Below, in pieces: positions 40,955 to 50,687 of a stretch of 64,000 nucleotides of DNA (positions within the stretch are counted from its first letter, which is position 1; each line of letters opens with the position of its first letter). The DNA is taken from contig CAKZLI010000055.1 in the NCBI GenBank assembly GCA_937125395.1, forward strand, positions 124,001 through 188,000, given 5' to 3'. The notes beneath the pieces were generated by a model. It made no database searches. It worked only from the letters and a program-made list of their open reading frames with translations, and was not told where the DNA came from. Position numbers and translations under genes: made by a program. The DNA comes from an uncultured Glaciecola sp. Its GTDB lineage: Bacteria; Pseudomonadota; Gammaproteobacteria; Enterobacterales; Alteromonadaceae.

Positions 40955-42541
40955 ATGGTTGAACAACACAAAAAAGCATTAGAAAAACAGCTCTGGAACA
41001 TTGCCAATACTTTACGTGGCAACATGAGTGCCGATGAATTTCGTGATTATATTTTAGGGTTTATCTTCTACAAATATTTGTCAGAACGTATGGATTTATA
41101 TGCGGATGAGCTATTAAAAGAAGATGGCATTAAGTTTGACGCTATTGATGAAAGCACAGATGAAGGCAAAGAATACTTAGAAGCGATTAAAGAAGAGACA
41201 ATCGACCATTTAGGTTACTTCTTAAAACCTAACGAGCTATTTCATGTATTGGCGCAAAAAGGTGAAAACGGCGAGTTTATTTTAGAAGACTTATCTGAAG
41301 TGCTTAACCATATTGAACAAAGCACTATGGGTACAGCCGCAGAAGATGACTTCAACGGTTTGTTTGATGACCTCGACTTAACCTCAAACAAACTAGGTAA
41401 AACAGAAAACGCTAAAAACGAGCTTATCTCAAAAGTATTAACTCATCTTGATGATATTGATTTTCTTCATCATGAAACTGACATTGATGTACTGGGTGAT
41501 GCCTACGAATACCTTATTGGCCAATTTGCCTCTGGAGCAGGTAAAAAAGCCGGAGAGTTCTATACGCCACCTATGGTTTCAACACTACTTGCCAAACTTG
41601 TAACTCAAGGTAAAGACAAGCTTAAAAGTGTTTACGACCCAACTTGTGGTTCAGGCTCACTATTATTAAAAGTGTCAAAAGAGATCAAACGCAAAGGCGG
41701 TGAAGTTGGTGGCTACTTTGGCCAAGAATCTAACCCAAGTACGTACAACCTAGCTCGCATGAATATGATATTGCACGGTGTGCATTACCGTAATTTTGAT
41801 ATTCAGCAAGACGATACACTAGAACAACCACATCATGTTGAAAAACGCTTTGAAGCCGTAGTCGCCAACCCGCCATTTTCAGCAGGATGGAGTGCCTCAG
41901 CAGGTTTTTTAACTGATGAACGCTTTCAAGACTACGGTAAATTAGCCCCCAAAGGTAAAGCAGATTTTGCCTTTGTTCAGCACATGATTCACCAACTTGA
42001 TGAAAATGGCACTATGGCAGTTGTATTACCACACGGTGTACTTTTCAGAGGTGCAGCTGAAGGTCATATTCGTAAGCATTTAATCAAAGATAAAAACTAC
42101 CTAGATGCGGTAATAGGGCTACCAGTTAATATATTCTACGGCACACCCATTCCAACATGTATTTTAGTACTTAAAAAGAACCGACAGCACAGCGATAATA
42201 TATTATTTATAGATGCCAGCAAAAACTATGGAAAAGCAACTAATCAAAACTATTTACGTAGTGAAGATCTAGAAGCAATTTTATCAGCAGTTGATAGCCG
42301 TCAAGCCCAAGATAAATTTGCTTATGTTGCACCAATTCAAAAGACTTCAAATTACGAAACAATTGAGGAACATGATTTCAATCTCAATATTCCTAGATAT
42401 GTAGACACTTTTGAAGAAGAAGAAGATATCAATCTAGCAAGTTTATTAACGGACATAGAAAACGTAAATGTTGAACTTGACTCTATAGACTCTAAATTAG
42501 AGGTGTTTTATAAGGAACTAGGCATCAAGGGAGTTAGATAA
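40955..42541 (+). CDS. hsdM: Type I restriction-modification system, methyltransferase subunit
   Basis: This 528-residue N6-adenine methyltransferase has SAM motif I DPTCGSGSLLL from residue 228 and catalytic motif IV NPPF at 305-308, plus the helical N-terminal domain of HsdM (LWNIANTLRGNMSADEFRDY). With HsdS it methylates the bipartite target; with HsdR it restricts. It resembles the EcoR124 (type IC) branch. It starts 14 bases after the WYL gene, and its stop codon shares a base with the hsdS start. Confidence 0.95.
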   Translation: MVEQHKKALEKQLWNIANTLRGNMSADEFRDYILGFIFYKYLSERMDLYADELLKEDGIKFDAIDESTDEGKEYLEAIKEETIDHLGYFLKPNELFHVLAQKGENGEFILEDLSEVLNHIEQSTMGTAAEDDFNGLFDDLDLTSNKLGKTENAKNELISKVLTHLDDIDFLHHETDIDVLGDAYEYLIGQFASGAGKKAGEFYTPPMVSTLLAKLVTQGKDKLKSVYDPTCGSGSLLLKVSKEIKRKGGEVGGYFGQESNPSTYNLARMNMILHGVHYRNFDIQQDDTLEQPHHVEKRFEAVVANPPFSAGWSASAGFLTDERFQDYGKLAPKGKADFAFVQHMIHQLDENGTMAVVLPHGVLFRGAAEGHIRKHLIKDKNYLDAVIGLPVNIFYGTPIPTCILVLKKNRQHSDNILFIDASKNYGKATNQNYLRSEDLEAILSAVDSRQAQDKFAYVAPIQKTSNYETIEEHDFNLNIPRYVDTFEEEEDINLASLLTDIENVNVELDSIDSKLEVFYKELGIKGVR

Positions 42542-43767
42542 TGAGTTTGTCATTAAAACCATCATTAAGATTTGTTGAGTTTGACTCTAGTTGGGAAAAA
42601 TATAATTTATCTGATTTAGGGGAGTTTAAAAACGGAGTTAATAAAGCTGCTGAAGATTTTGGGCATGGCATGCCATTTGTTAACTTAATGGATGTTTTTG
42701 GTCAAAACTCTATTGGCTTGCCAGAACTTGATCTGGTCAATTCAACAGAAAAAGAACGAGAACTCTACTCCATTAAAAAAGGGGATACCTTATTCATACG
42801 CTCTTCAGTTAAGAGGCAAGGTGTTGGTGAAACAGCAGTTTGTGAGCATGATATTAAAGATACTGTCTATAGTGGATTTCTTATTCGCTTTCGCAGCAAT
42901 GACAATATTGAACATGGATTTAAACGTTTTTGTTTTTGGACTTCAAAATTTAGAAATTCATTGCTAAGAATGAGTACTACGAGTGCAAATACTAATATCA
43001 ACCAAGAGTCATTATCTAAATTAAAGCTTGCATTGCCAACAATTGAAGAGCAACAAAAAATCGCTGATTTCCTTACATCAGTAGATAAAAAAAACAGTCT
43101 TCTTAAAGAAAAATATGCCTTACTCAATCAATACAAAAAAGGCGTGATGCAAAAGCTGTTTAAGCAAGAAATCCGCTTTAAAGATGAAAACGGTAAAGCC
43201 TTTCCTGATTGGCAAGAAAAAACAATGAACCAAGTGCTTAGTCCTGAATTTAGGGAGATACCAAAGCCTAGTAAGAAATATTTAGCATTAGGGATTAGAA
43301 GTCATATGAAAGGTACTTTTCAAAAGCCAGACTCTGATCCTGATGCCATTGCGATGGAAAAGTTATTTGTTGTAAGACCAAATGACTTGGTTGTTAATAT
43401 CACTTTCGCTTGGGAAGGGGCGATTGCTATTGCCAAAACTGAAGATGATGGAGGTCTTGTATCTCACCGTTTCCCGACATATACCTTCAAAAAGAATGAA
43501 GCAACACATCGATATTTCAAACACATTATTCAGTTGAAGCGCTTTAAATACATGTTGGATTTGATTTCCCCCGGTGGTGCTGGTCGAAACAGGGTGTTAA
43601 GTAAGTCCGAATTCTTAAAACTTAAGTGGGAATTACCTTCGGTTAAAGAGCAAGAAAAAATAGCTGATTTTCTGGATACTTTAGATAACAAGCTTCAAGC
43701 ATTAAATGAGCAAATAGAGCTAACACAAACCTTCAAAAAAGGTTTGTTACAACAGATGTTTGTTTAG
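42541..43767 (+). CDS. hsdS: Type I restriction-modification system, specificity subunit
   Basis: This 408-residue protein contains two target-recognition domains, each followed by a conserved helix: EEQQKIADFLTSVDKK after the first and KEQEKIADFLDTLDNK after the second. These spacer helices set the gap in the bipartite recognition sequence. The recognition sequence itself cannot be read from the protein. It overlaps hsdM by one base. Confidence 0.94.
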   Translation: MSLSLKPSLRFVEFDSSWEKYNLSDLGEFKNGVNKAAEDFGHGMPFVNLMDVFGQNSIGLPELDLVNSTEKERELYSIKKGDTLFIRSSVKRQGVGETAVCEHDIKDTVYSGFLIRFRSNDNIEHGFKRFCFWTSKFRNSLLRMSTTSANTNINQESLSKLKLALPTIEEQQKIADFLTSVDKKNSLLKEKYALLNQYKKGVMQKLFKQEIRFKDENGKAFPDWQEKTMNQVLSPEFREIPKPSKKYLALGIRSHMKGTFQKPDSDPDAIAMEKLFVVRPNDLVVNITFAWEGAIAIAKTEDDGGLVSHRFPTYTFKKNEATHRYFKHIIQLKRFKYMLDLISPGGAGRNRVLSKSEFLKLKWELPSVKEQEKIADFLDTLDNKLQALNEQIELTQTFKKGLLQQMFV

Positions 43768-43805
43768 GAATAAATTGATTATGCCTAAAAGAAAAGGAAG
43801 TTAAT

Positions 43806-46766
43806 GTGGCCTATCAGTCAGAACAAGAATTAGAAGATAACTTAGTTGCTCAGCTTGCTAAAAAAGTTGATGGTAAGCAGCAGTTTGAAAAAGTTAACAT
43901 CACCGATATTGACTCACTTAGAGCGAACTTAAAGAAGCAACTTTCAAAGCTGAATGGTTTTGATCTAAGTGATAATGAGCTTAAGCAAATTCGCAATGCC
44001 TTGGGTAAAGGTAATGTATTTGATAAAGCAAAAATATTGCGTGATAGGCTGCAAATTGATAAAGATGATGGCACCGCAGGTTATATTCGCTTTATTGATA
44101 GCGATGTTGAAAAAAACCATTTTCAGGTAACGCAACAAGTTACCGTAGAAGGCCGTTATAAAAACCGTTATGACGTAACTATTTTGGTTAACGGTTTACC
44201 ACTTGTTCAAATAGAATTAAAGCGCCGTGGCTTAGAGCTTAAAGAAGCCTTTAATCAAATTAATCGTTACCAGCGGCACTCTTACTGGGCTGAAGATGGC
44301 TTATTCCAGTATGTGCAGGTGTTTGTTATCTCTAATGGTGTAAATACCAAGTATTATGCCAATAACCGTAAACAAAGCTTTAAACAAACCTTCTTCTGGG
44401 CAAAAGAAAATAACGACCGTTATACCGAGTTAAGCCAATTCGCTGAGGTGTTTTTAACGCCTAACCACCTAACAGACATGATCACTAAGTACGTGGTGCT
44501 GAATGAAACAGACCGCATATTAATGGTGATGCGCCCTTATCAAATCTATGCCACCGAAGCAATAATTGACCGTGTAGCTGAGCGTGAAAAATTAAAAGCC
44601 AGTAACCAATCAATAGAAAAGCAAAATGGTTATATTTGGCATACTACTGGTTCTGGTAAAACACTTACCTCATTTAAAACTGCTCAATTACTTACGGGTG
44701 ATAGCGCCATTCATAAAGTGGTGTTTGTAGTTGACCGTAAAGATTTGGATTATCAAACTGCAAAAGAGTTTAATAGCTTTATCAAAGGCTGTGTAGATGG
44801 TACTGACAAAACCAAAGTGTTAGTTGACCAGTTCACCGGTAAAGATGTTTATTACCTTGAGAAAGACGGTGAACAGCAGTCATCAACTAAAGCGAAAGGC
44901 GGTAAGGTTAATACTCGCCGTAATGAAAAGCTGATTGTAACCACCATTCAAAAGCTTAATAACGCCATTAGCAATAAACGTTATTCAAGCCGTATGGAGC
45001 CAGTAAAAGACAAAAATGTGGTGTTTATTTTTGATGAATGTCACCGCAGCCAGTTTGGTGATACTCATCAACGTATTAGCCAGTTTTTTACTAATCACCA
45101 AATGTTTGGCTTTACTGGTACACCTATTTTTGCTGAAAATGCGGTGTCTAAATTTTCTCGTAAATACACCACCAGTGACTTATTCCACAAACCATTACAC
45201 AAATACACCATTGTTGATGCAATTAAAGACGAAAACGTACTTAAGTTTAATGTTGAGTATGTTGGCCGTTACAAGAAAAAAGACAGTGCCAATGAAGTTG
45301 ATATTGACGTTGAAGGTATCGACACCAAAGAGTTAATGGAGTCTGACGTTCGGTTAGAAAAAATAACCGATTACATTATTGCTCAGCATAATCGTAAAAC
45401 CCATAGCAAAGCCTTTACGGGTATGTTTTGTGTTTCAAGCGTGTCTGCATTAATTAAGTACTATGAGCTTTTTGCAAAGAAAAAGGCAGAAGGTAAACAC
45501 AACCTTAAAATCGCCACCATTTTCTCGTATGCCGCTAACGAAGAAGACCCAGATGCTGATGGCTTAGACGAAGTTGTATTGGATAAAGTTGCAGAACCTG
45601 AAGCAGTTTACAGCCATAGTCGAGATAAACTTGAAGAGTTTATTGGTGACTACAACAAAATGTTTGGCAGTAGTTATACAACTAAAGATAGTGAGTCTTA
45701 TTACAACTACTACAACGATATATCTAAAAAAGTGCGTGAGCGAAAAGTTGATATTTTGCTTGTGGTAAATATGTTTTTAACAGGGTTTGATAGTAAAACC
45801 TTAAATACCCTATATGTTGATAAGAACCTTAAGTATCACGGGTTAATTCAAGCGTATTCACGCACCAATCGCATTTTAAACGAGCAAAAGTCGCAAGGTA
45901 ATATCATTAGCTTCCGTAACCTGAAAAAGCGCACAGATGATGCTTTAGCGCTGTTTTCAAATAAGGATGCAAAAGATACGGTGATCATGCCGCCGTATGA
46001 AGAATTCATTAAGATGTTTAACCTAGCGTTAGACCAAATGCAAACCATCGCACCTGACACGGCAAGTGTTGATAGCCTTGAAGATGAAAACGCTGAACTT
46101 GAATTTATTAAGGCATTCAGGGAGTTAATGCGTTTACGCAATGTGCTTTCTACCTTCGCTGATTTTAAGTTTGATGATGTCAGTATTCAAGAACAAGAAT
46201 ATGAAGACTATAAAAGTAAGTACTTAGATTTATACGACAAAGTTAAAACCAATACCGCCCCTGAAAAAGAGTCAATATTAGAAGAAATTGACTTTGAACT
46301 TGAGTTGCTAGCGATGGATGAAGTGAATGTAGCTTACATCTTAAAGCTACTAAGCAAGCTTAAGCAGTCTGACTCTAACGAGGAATACGAACAGCAGTAT
46401 AAATCACTAATGCAAACCATTGGTGGAGACCCTGAACTACGCAGCAAACAAGAGCTGATTGATAAATTCATTCAAGAAAACTTGCCTGATGTGCAGTCAG
46501 CCGAAGAAGTTGACGATGCCTTTGCCGCCTACTGGGAAGTTGAAAAAGAAAAAGCTACCCAAGCAATGGCTGAAGAAGAACATTTAATACCTGAAAACGT
46601 AAAAGAGCTTGTTGAACGCATGATATTCAGCAACCAAGAACCACTGCGTGAAGACATAGTAGCAACGATGGAAAAGCCCCCAAGTGTATTGCAACGCAAG
46701 AAAGTAATACCAAGGCTGGCCGAGAAGTTTAAGGGTTTTGTGAACACATTTTATGGTGGGATGTAG
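43806..46766 (+). CDS. hsdR: Type I restriction-modification system, endonuclease/translocase subunit
   Basis: This 986-residue subunit has the PD-(D/E)xK nuclease (Asp123, Glu137-x-Lys139 in IELKRRG), helicase Walker A TTGSGKT at 280-286, motif II DECHRSQFGD and motif III GFTGTP, then a C-terminal helical domain for docking to HsdM2S. It translocates DNA past itself and cuts at collisions. It is close in length to EcoR124 HsdR. GTG at 43806 is the start, with AAGGAAG a few bases upstream. It is intact, as are hsdM and hsdS. Confidence 0.95.
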   Translation: MAYQSEQELEDNLVAQLAKKVDGKQQFEKVNITDIDSLRANLKKQLSKLNGFDLSDNELKQIRNALGKGNVFDKAKILRDRLQIDKDDGTAGYIRFIDSDVEKNHFQVTQQVTVEGRYKNRYDVTILVNGLPLVQIELKRRGLELKEAFNQINRYQRHSYWAEDGLFQYVQVFVISNGVNTKYYANNRKQSFKQTFFWAKENNDRYTELSQFAEVFLTPNHLTDMITKYVVLNETDRILMVMRPYQIYATEAIIDRVAEREKLKASNQSIEKQNGYIWHTTGSGKTLTSFKTAQLLTGDSAIHKVVFVVDRKDLDYQTAKEFNSFIKGCVDGTDKTKVLVDQFTGKDVYYLEKDGEQQSSTKAKGGKVNTRRNEKLIVTTIQKLNNAISNKRYSSRMEPVKDKNVVFIFDECHRSQFGDTHQRISQFFTNHQMFGFTGTPIFAENAVSKFSRKYTTSDLFHKPLHKYTIVDAIKDENVLKFNVEYVGRYKKKDSANEVDIDVEGIDTKELMESDVRLEKITDYIIAQHNRKTHSKAFTGMFCVSSVSALIKYYELFAKKKAEGKHNLKIATIFSYAANEEDPDADGLDEVVLDKVAEPEAVYSHSRDKLEEFIGDYNKMFGSSYTTKDSESYYNYYNDISKKVRERKVDILLVVNMFLTGFDSKTLNTLYVDKNLKYHGLIQAYSRTNRILNEQKSQGNIISFRNLKKRTDDALALFSNKDAKDTVIMPPYEEFIKMFNLALDQMQTIAPDTASVDSLEDENAELEFIKAFRELMRLRNVLSTFADFKFDDVSIQEQEYEDYKSKYLDLYDKVKTNTAPEKESILEEIDFELELLAMDEVNVAYILKLLSKLKQSDSNEEYEQQYKSLMQTIGGDPELRSKQELIDKFIQENLPDVQSAEEVDDAFAAYWEVEKEKATQAMAEEEHLIPENVKELVERMIFSNQEPLREDIVATMEKPPSVLQRKKVIPRLAEKFKGFVNTFYGGM

Positions 46767-46860
46767 GGAATCTTAAATTTTCATCATGATAACTGACATA
46801 CACGCAGTGGACATATGTAGTATTTGGAAGTTTTAAAAATTAGGAATAGTAAGACAGTGT

Positions 46861-48321
46861 GTGACCAATATTAACAAAGTCCAACATAGGTCTCTTTTCA
46901 TCCAAAACATTAGAGGTGTTTTTAAATTGTCTCAATATTTGAAATTAGGTGACGATCTGTCACCAGTACAATTGGTAGCGCATGGTGATAATGGCACTTT
47001 TAAAGTTATGGGTGGTTGTTCATGGGCTAACGCTGACGATGAATTTAATTCAGAATTCTTAAGGTCTAGAATAGAGCCTTGGTTAACAGCGCTCTTTCAA
47101 TCCGAGCATCTTAATTTACTTGTTGGTGCGGGTTTAAGTTCTGCGATTCAAGAGTCTGCTACTGGGCAAAGACCACAAGGTATGGGATGGATAGATGATT
47201 TAAAGGTTTGTAAATCAGAAATAGATGCTTATGTGGAAAAGACGGCTAAAGCAGCTGGCCGTGAAAAAGGAAACATCGAGGATCAGGTTCGTTCAATTAA
47301 CGAACTAATAAAAGGGTTGGAAATCCTAGTTTCTTTAAACCCAACTCCGATTCCGCCGCCGCCAGCCCCAAACCCTCCTTACAGATATTTCCCAACAGAG
47401 CTAACTGCGCTAAGAGAAGAACTATCAAGGTGTTTAAAGCTGTTTGCTGACTCCATAAGTAATGGTGAAAATTTAATTCGTAATGCAGAATCTGAGGCAA
47501 AAACTAAAACTTTTAACTACCTAATCAATTTTCTGATGAGTTTTTCAAGTAGAGCAGCTACTCGGGATAGATTACATATATTCACAACTAATTATGATCG
47601 AATTATTGAGATGGGTGCTGAATTAGCCGGACTCAGGTTGGTGGATCGATTTGTGGGTAATATCGCGCCAATATTCAGGTCATCGCGATTAGAGGTTGAT
47701 TATCATTATAATCCCCCGGGGATTCGTGGGGAGCCCAGATATTTAGAGGGCGTAGCTCGTTTTACCAAACTACATGGTTCTTTAGATTGGTATTCTAGTG
47801 ATGGAGCAATACGACGTTTTGGTTTGCCTTTCGGTGCCGCGTCAATAACTCCTTTCTTACAAGCAGAGTCTGCGGGAGCTGCTGATTATCAACAATTGAT
47901 GGTTTATCCAAATTCAGTAAAGGATAGAGAAACATCTGAATATCCTTATGTTGAATTATTTAGAGATTTAGCATCGGCTACATGTCGTCCTAATAGTACC
48001 CTAGTAACATATGGCTATAGTTTTGGTGATGAGCATATAAATAGGGTTCTCTTGGATATGTTAACCATTCCCTCCACTCATATTGTAATAATTGCTTATG
48101 GAGACCCTCTTGGCAGAATAATGAACTTTATTAAAGATAGTGGGCGCAAGGCACAAATATCTCTTTTACTGGGCGATCACTTTGGGGATCTTACAACATT
48201 AGTTGATTGTTATTTACCTAAGGCTGCTATAGATAGAACGTCTATACGAATGACTGAGCTTTTAAAGGCTAGGGGCCTGTACCCTGAATCATTTCAAGAT
48301 AAATCAGGTAATAAAAAATGA
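46861..48321 (+). CDS. SIR2-family NADase, defence partner of HerA
   Basis: This 486-residue protein carries a SIR2 fold: the NAD-binding VGAGLSS (Gly89-Ala-Gly91), TTNYD (Asn244) and KLHGSLDWY (His305), and VTYGYSFGDEHIN near the C-terminus. SIR2 domains in such systems hydrolyse NAD, depleting the infected cell. The gene starts with GTG, 94 bases after hsdR, and overlaps herA by four bases (ATGA), so the two are translationally coupled. Two-gene SIR2-HerA systems are established anti-phage systems. Confidence 0.9.
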   Translation: MTNINKVQHRSLFIQNIRGVFKLSQYLKLGDDLSPVQLVAHGDNGTFKVMGGCSWANADDEFNSEFLRSRIEPWLTALFQSEHLNLLVGAGLSSAIQESATGQRPQGMGWIDDLKVCKSEIDAYVEKTAKAAGREKGNIEDQVRSINELIKGLEILVSLNPTPIPPPPAPNPPYRYFPTELTALREELSRCLKLFADSISNGENLIRNAESEAKTKTFNYLINFLMSFSSRAATRDRLHIFTTNYDRIIEMGAELAGLRLVDRFVGNIAPIFRSSRLEVDYHYNPPGIRGEPRYLEGVARFTKLHGSLDWYSSDGAIRRFGLPFGAASITPFLQAESAGAADYQQLMVYPNSVKDRETSEYPYVELFRDLASATCRPNSTLVTYGYSFGDEHINRVLLDMLTIPSTHIVIIAYGDPLGRIMNFIKDSGRKAQISLLLGDHFGDLTTLVDCYLPKAAIDRTSIRMTELLKARGLYPESFQDKSGNKK

Positions 48322-50381
48322 GTTCGCTACCTATAGAGCAAGGTGAACAATTGAGAGTTGGAACGGTAGACTTTGTTTCTCCTAATGAAATTCGAGCCGT
48401 TCTAGAAATTGATTCACCTGACTCCGTTGCCTTGAATGCAGGTACACCACGCAATTTTCCAAGGGTAAACAGCTACGTTTTAGTATCTTGTGATAGTGGA
48501 TATCTAGTTGGGCAAATTGAATGGCTTTCTGTCGAGCACTCACCTTTTCCCAAGCAGAGGGACGTCCAAGATTTTGGACTGGTTAATTTACCATTCCCAC
48601 AAAAGAAAATTAGTCTAAACCCAGTTGGTACTTTAAAAAGAGTTTCTAAAGCTGGTCAAGACTCTTTCAAGTTTCAGCGAGGTTCTGAGTCATTCCCATC
48701 AATTGGCTCCGCTATTTTATTGCCAACGGATTTACAGCTTAAATCTATTGTTGAATCGGGTAATAATCGACGAGTAGTTATAGGACAAAGCCCACTTGCA
48801 AATAATGCTAACGTCGCCGTTGATCCCGATCGCTTGTTTGGACGCCATATTGCAGTATTAGGGAATACAGGCAGTGGAAAATCGTGTTCTGTTGCAGGTC
48901 TAGTTAAATGGTCATTAGAAGCAGCTATGAAATCTGAGGGTAAACCAAATGCCCGTTTTGTTGTACTTGACCCAAATGGTGAATACTCAAGAGCTTTAGG
49001 TCCTGATACGAAGTTTAAAGGCCGTGTTTTTAAAGTCGAAGCTAATGCGGGTGAGAACCAACTTCAAGTACCTTCTTGGTTTTGGAATAGTGCTGAATGG
49101 GCATCGTTCACGCAAGCTAGCCCCAAAGCTCAACTTCCATTATTAAAGCGCTCTTTGCGAGCAATGAGAAATGAAGAATTTGAGCTTGAGACTGATTTAA
49201 ATATAGAAATTAAGCGCTTCTTGGGTAATGTCTTAGTGACTCTAAAACACGACAAGAGTTCAGGCAGACCATTTGGTGGTTATGGCCCCGCAAAAGGTTT
49301 CAATGAGACAATGGCTAAGTGGATAGAGAGCTTTGAAGCCTATAGAGATAAGTTAGGAGATCACAAGTTAACACCTGTTGTCACCGTAATGTCTCAGTAC
49401 AGAGAAAATCGGAGTGAGCAATATCCAACTTTACAAGCTACCGTACCTGAAATTGATAACATCATAGATAAAGTGAGTTTAGCTTTTCAGCAATTTGGTG
49501 GTAGTGACTATGACTTATTGCCTAAGAGTGAAGACATTCCACTTCCATTTGAAGGAGCTACTTTAGTTGCGTATTTGGAAGCATTGGCGCAGGAAAATGG
49601 AAGTGAGCAATATGTTGAATACCTAGTCGCACGCATACGCACGATGCTTTCAGATACCCGTATGAAACCTATAACAAATGATGCAGAAAAAAGAGTCGAT
49701 TTAGCTAGCTGGTTAGAAAATTATATAGGAAATGATGGGAATGATGAACATGACAGTTGTATCTCTATTATCGATCTTTCTTTAGTACCAAATGAGATTA
49801 CTCATCTTGTGACCGCTGTTATTTCAAGGATTATTTTTGAATCGCTGCAACGCTACAGGAGACTAAATAATAAATCGCTACCAACAGTTCTTGTAGCCGA
49901 AGAGGCCCATACATTTATAAAACGATATCGTGATGATGCTGAAAACCAAGATGTGGCCGCAGTATGTTGTCAGGTTTTTGAGAAAATAGCACGAGAAGGA
50001 AGGAAGTTTGGTCTTGGAATGGTAATATCTTCACAAAGACCCTCAGAACTGTCTCCTACCGTTTTATCTCAGTGCAATACTTTTTTATTGCATCGAATTA
50101 GTAATGATAGGGATCAGGATCAAGTACATAAAATGGTACCAGATAATTTAAGGGGGTTACTTCGTGAGCTTCCATCTTTGCCATCACAGCATGCAATCCT
50201 GATGGGATGGGCATGTGAGCTACCTGTTTTAGTTAAAATGAATAATTTAGCGAAAGGTGATCAGCCACATTCAGACGACCCCGATTTCTGGGACGTGTGG
50301 ACTAGAAAAGATGAAAATGGAAAAGCGGTTGAACGAAATGTTGATTGGAAGACGATTGTCAAAGATTGGCAAAAAAATTAA
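48318..50381 (+). CDS. herA: HerA-type hexameric ATPase
   Basis: This 687-residue protein has the N-terminal HAS-barrel-like domain and a FtsK/HerA RecA motor with Walker A GNTGSGKS at residues 182-189, Walker B (TVLVAEEAHTF) and the later SQRPSELSP and HRISNDRDQDQV segments. It forms the hexamer with which SIR2 assembles, combining nucleic-acid motor and NADase activity. It is the last island gene; no gene follows for 306 bases. Confidence 0.9.
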   Translation: MSSLPIEQGEQLRVGTVDFVSPNEIRAVLEIDSPDSVALNAGTPRNFPRVNSYVLVSCDSGYLVGQIEWLSVEHSPFPKQRDVQDFGLVNLPFPQKKISLNPVGTLKRVSKAGQDSFKFQRGSESFPSIGSAILLPTDLQLKSIVESGNNRRVVIGQSPLANNANVAVDPDRLFGRHIAVLGNTGSGKSCSVAGLVKWSLEAAMKSEGKPNARFVVLDPNGEYSRALGPDTKFKGRVFKVEANAGENQLQVPSWFWNSAEWASFTQASPKAQLPLLKRSLRAMRNEEFELETDLNIEIKRFLGNVLVTLKHDKSSGRPFGGYGPAKGFNETMAKWIESFEAYRDKLGDHKLTPVVTVMSQYRENRSEQYPTLQATVPEIDNIIDKVSLAFQQFGGSDYDLLPKSEDIPLPFEGATLVAYLEALAQENGSEQYVEYLVARIRTMLSDTRMKPITNDAEKRVDLASWLENYIGNDGNDEHDSCISIIDLSLVPNEITHLVTAVISRIIFESLQRYRRLNNKSLPTVLVAEEAHTFIKRYRDDAENQDVAAVCCQVFEKIAREGRKFGLGMVISSQRPSELSPTVLSQCNTFLLHRISNDRDQDQVHKMVPDNLRGLLRELPSLPSQHAILMGWACELPVLVKMNNLAKGDQPHSDDPDFWDVWTRKDENGKAVERNVDWKTIVKDWQKN

Positions 50382-50573
50382 CAGTGCGTTACGTTTGCTC
50401 ATCATAGTGACTCAGTATTGACGGAAACGGATTGCTTCTCACCGATAAGCCATGTGACTCTTTGTTACATCCGGATTATTTGGTGTGTTCTGTTTAGTGG
50501 TAGCAAGTAATTGTCAGCAAACTACTGGTGAATGTACTGAACTGATTTTAGTTAGTATTAAGAGAAAATTAAT

Positions 50574-50665
50574 TAGTATATACAAATAGTATATATACTA
50601 AATTTTAAACCAGAGATAACCCTTTAAAAACAGTCCACTCACTCACCCGTCCATTTATTAGTATA
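50574..50665. repeat. Subterminal TAGTATA motif cluster at the island's right end
   Basis: The motif TAGTATA occurs at 50575-50581, 50587-50593 (part of the perfect 14-bp palindrome TAGTATATATACTA at 50587-50600) and 50659-50665. The same motif makes the palindrome at 26976-26990 near the left end. Shared subterminal motifs suggest recombinase or accessory-protein binding sites. The 306-base region 50382-50687 holds no gene; it runs from the herA stop to the junction with the broken MoxR gene. Confidence 0.55.
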
Positions 50666-50687
50666 AAAAAGGTGGCTATTACTACAC

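Larger units (their letters stand above)
26873..50687. mobile_element. 23.8-kb gamma-mobile-trio-like genomic island carrying defence genes
   Basis: The limits come from re-joining the interrupted MoxR gene: everything between the two coding halves is foreign. The base-exact join could move by one or two bases. No long direct repeat and no target-site duplication is evident. From left to right the island holds a trio of recombinase-type genes, a VPA1267-like protein, a RecD2-like helicase, a 62-bp repeat array, an RloC-like nuclease, an HTH/exonuclease pair, a WYL-regulated type I restriction system and SIR2-HerA. TAGTATA/TATACTA motifs cluster near both ends. This layout fits gamma-mobile-trio islands, which insert by their own recombinases and carry anti-phage or effector cargo. 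Confidence 0.9.

Noticed and set aside
26873..50687. Integration at a tRNA gene or prophage
   Set aside because: No tRNA gene is seen at either end and there are no phage structural or lysis genes. The flanks are two halves of a protein-coding gene.
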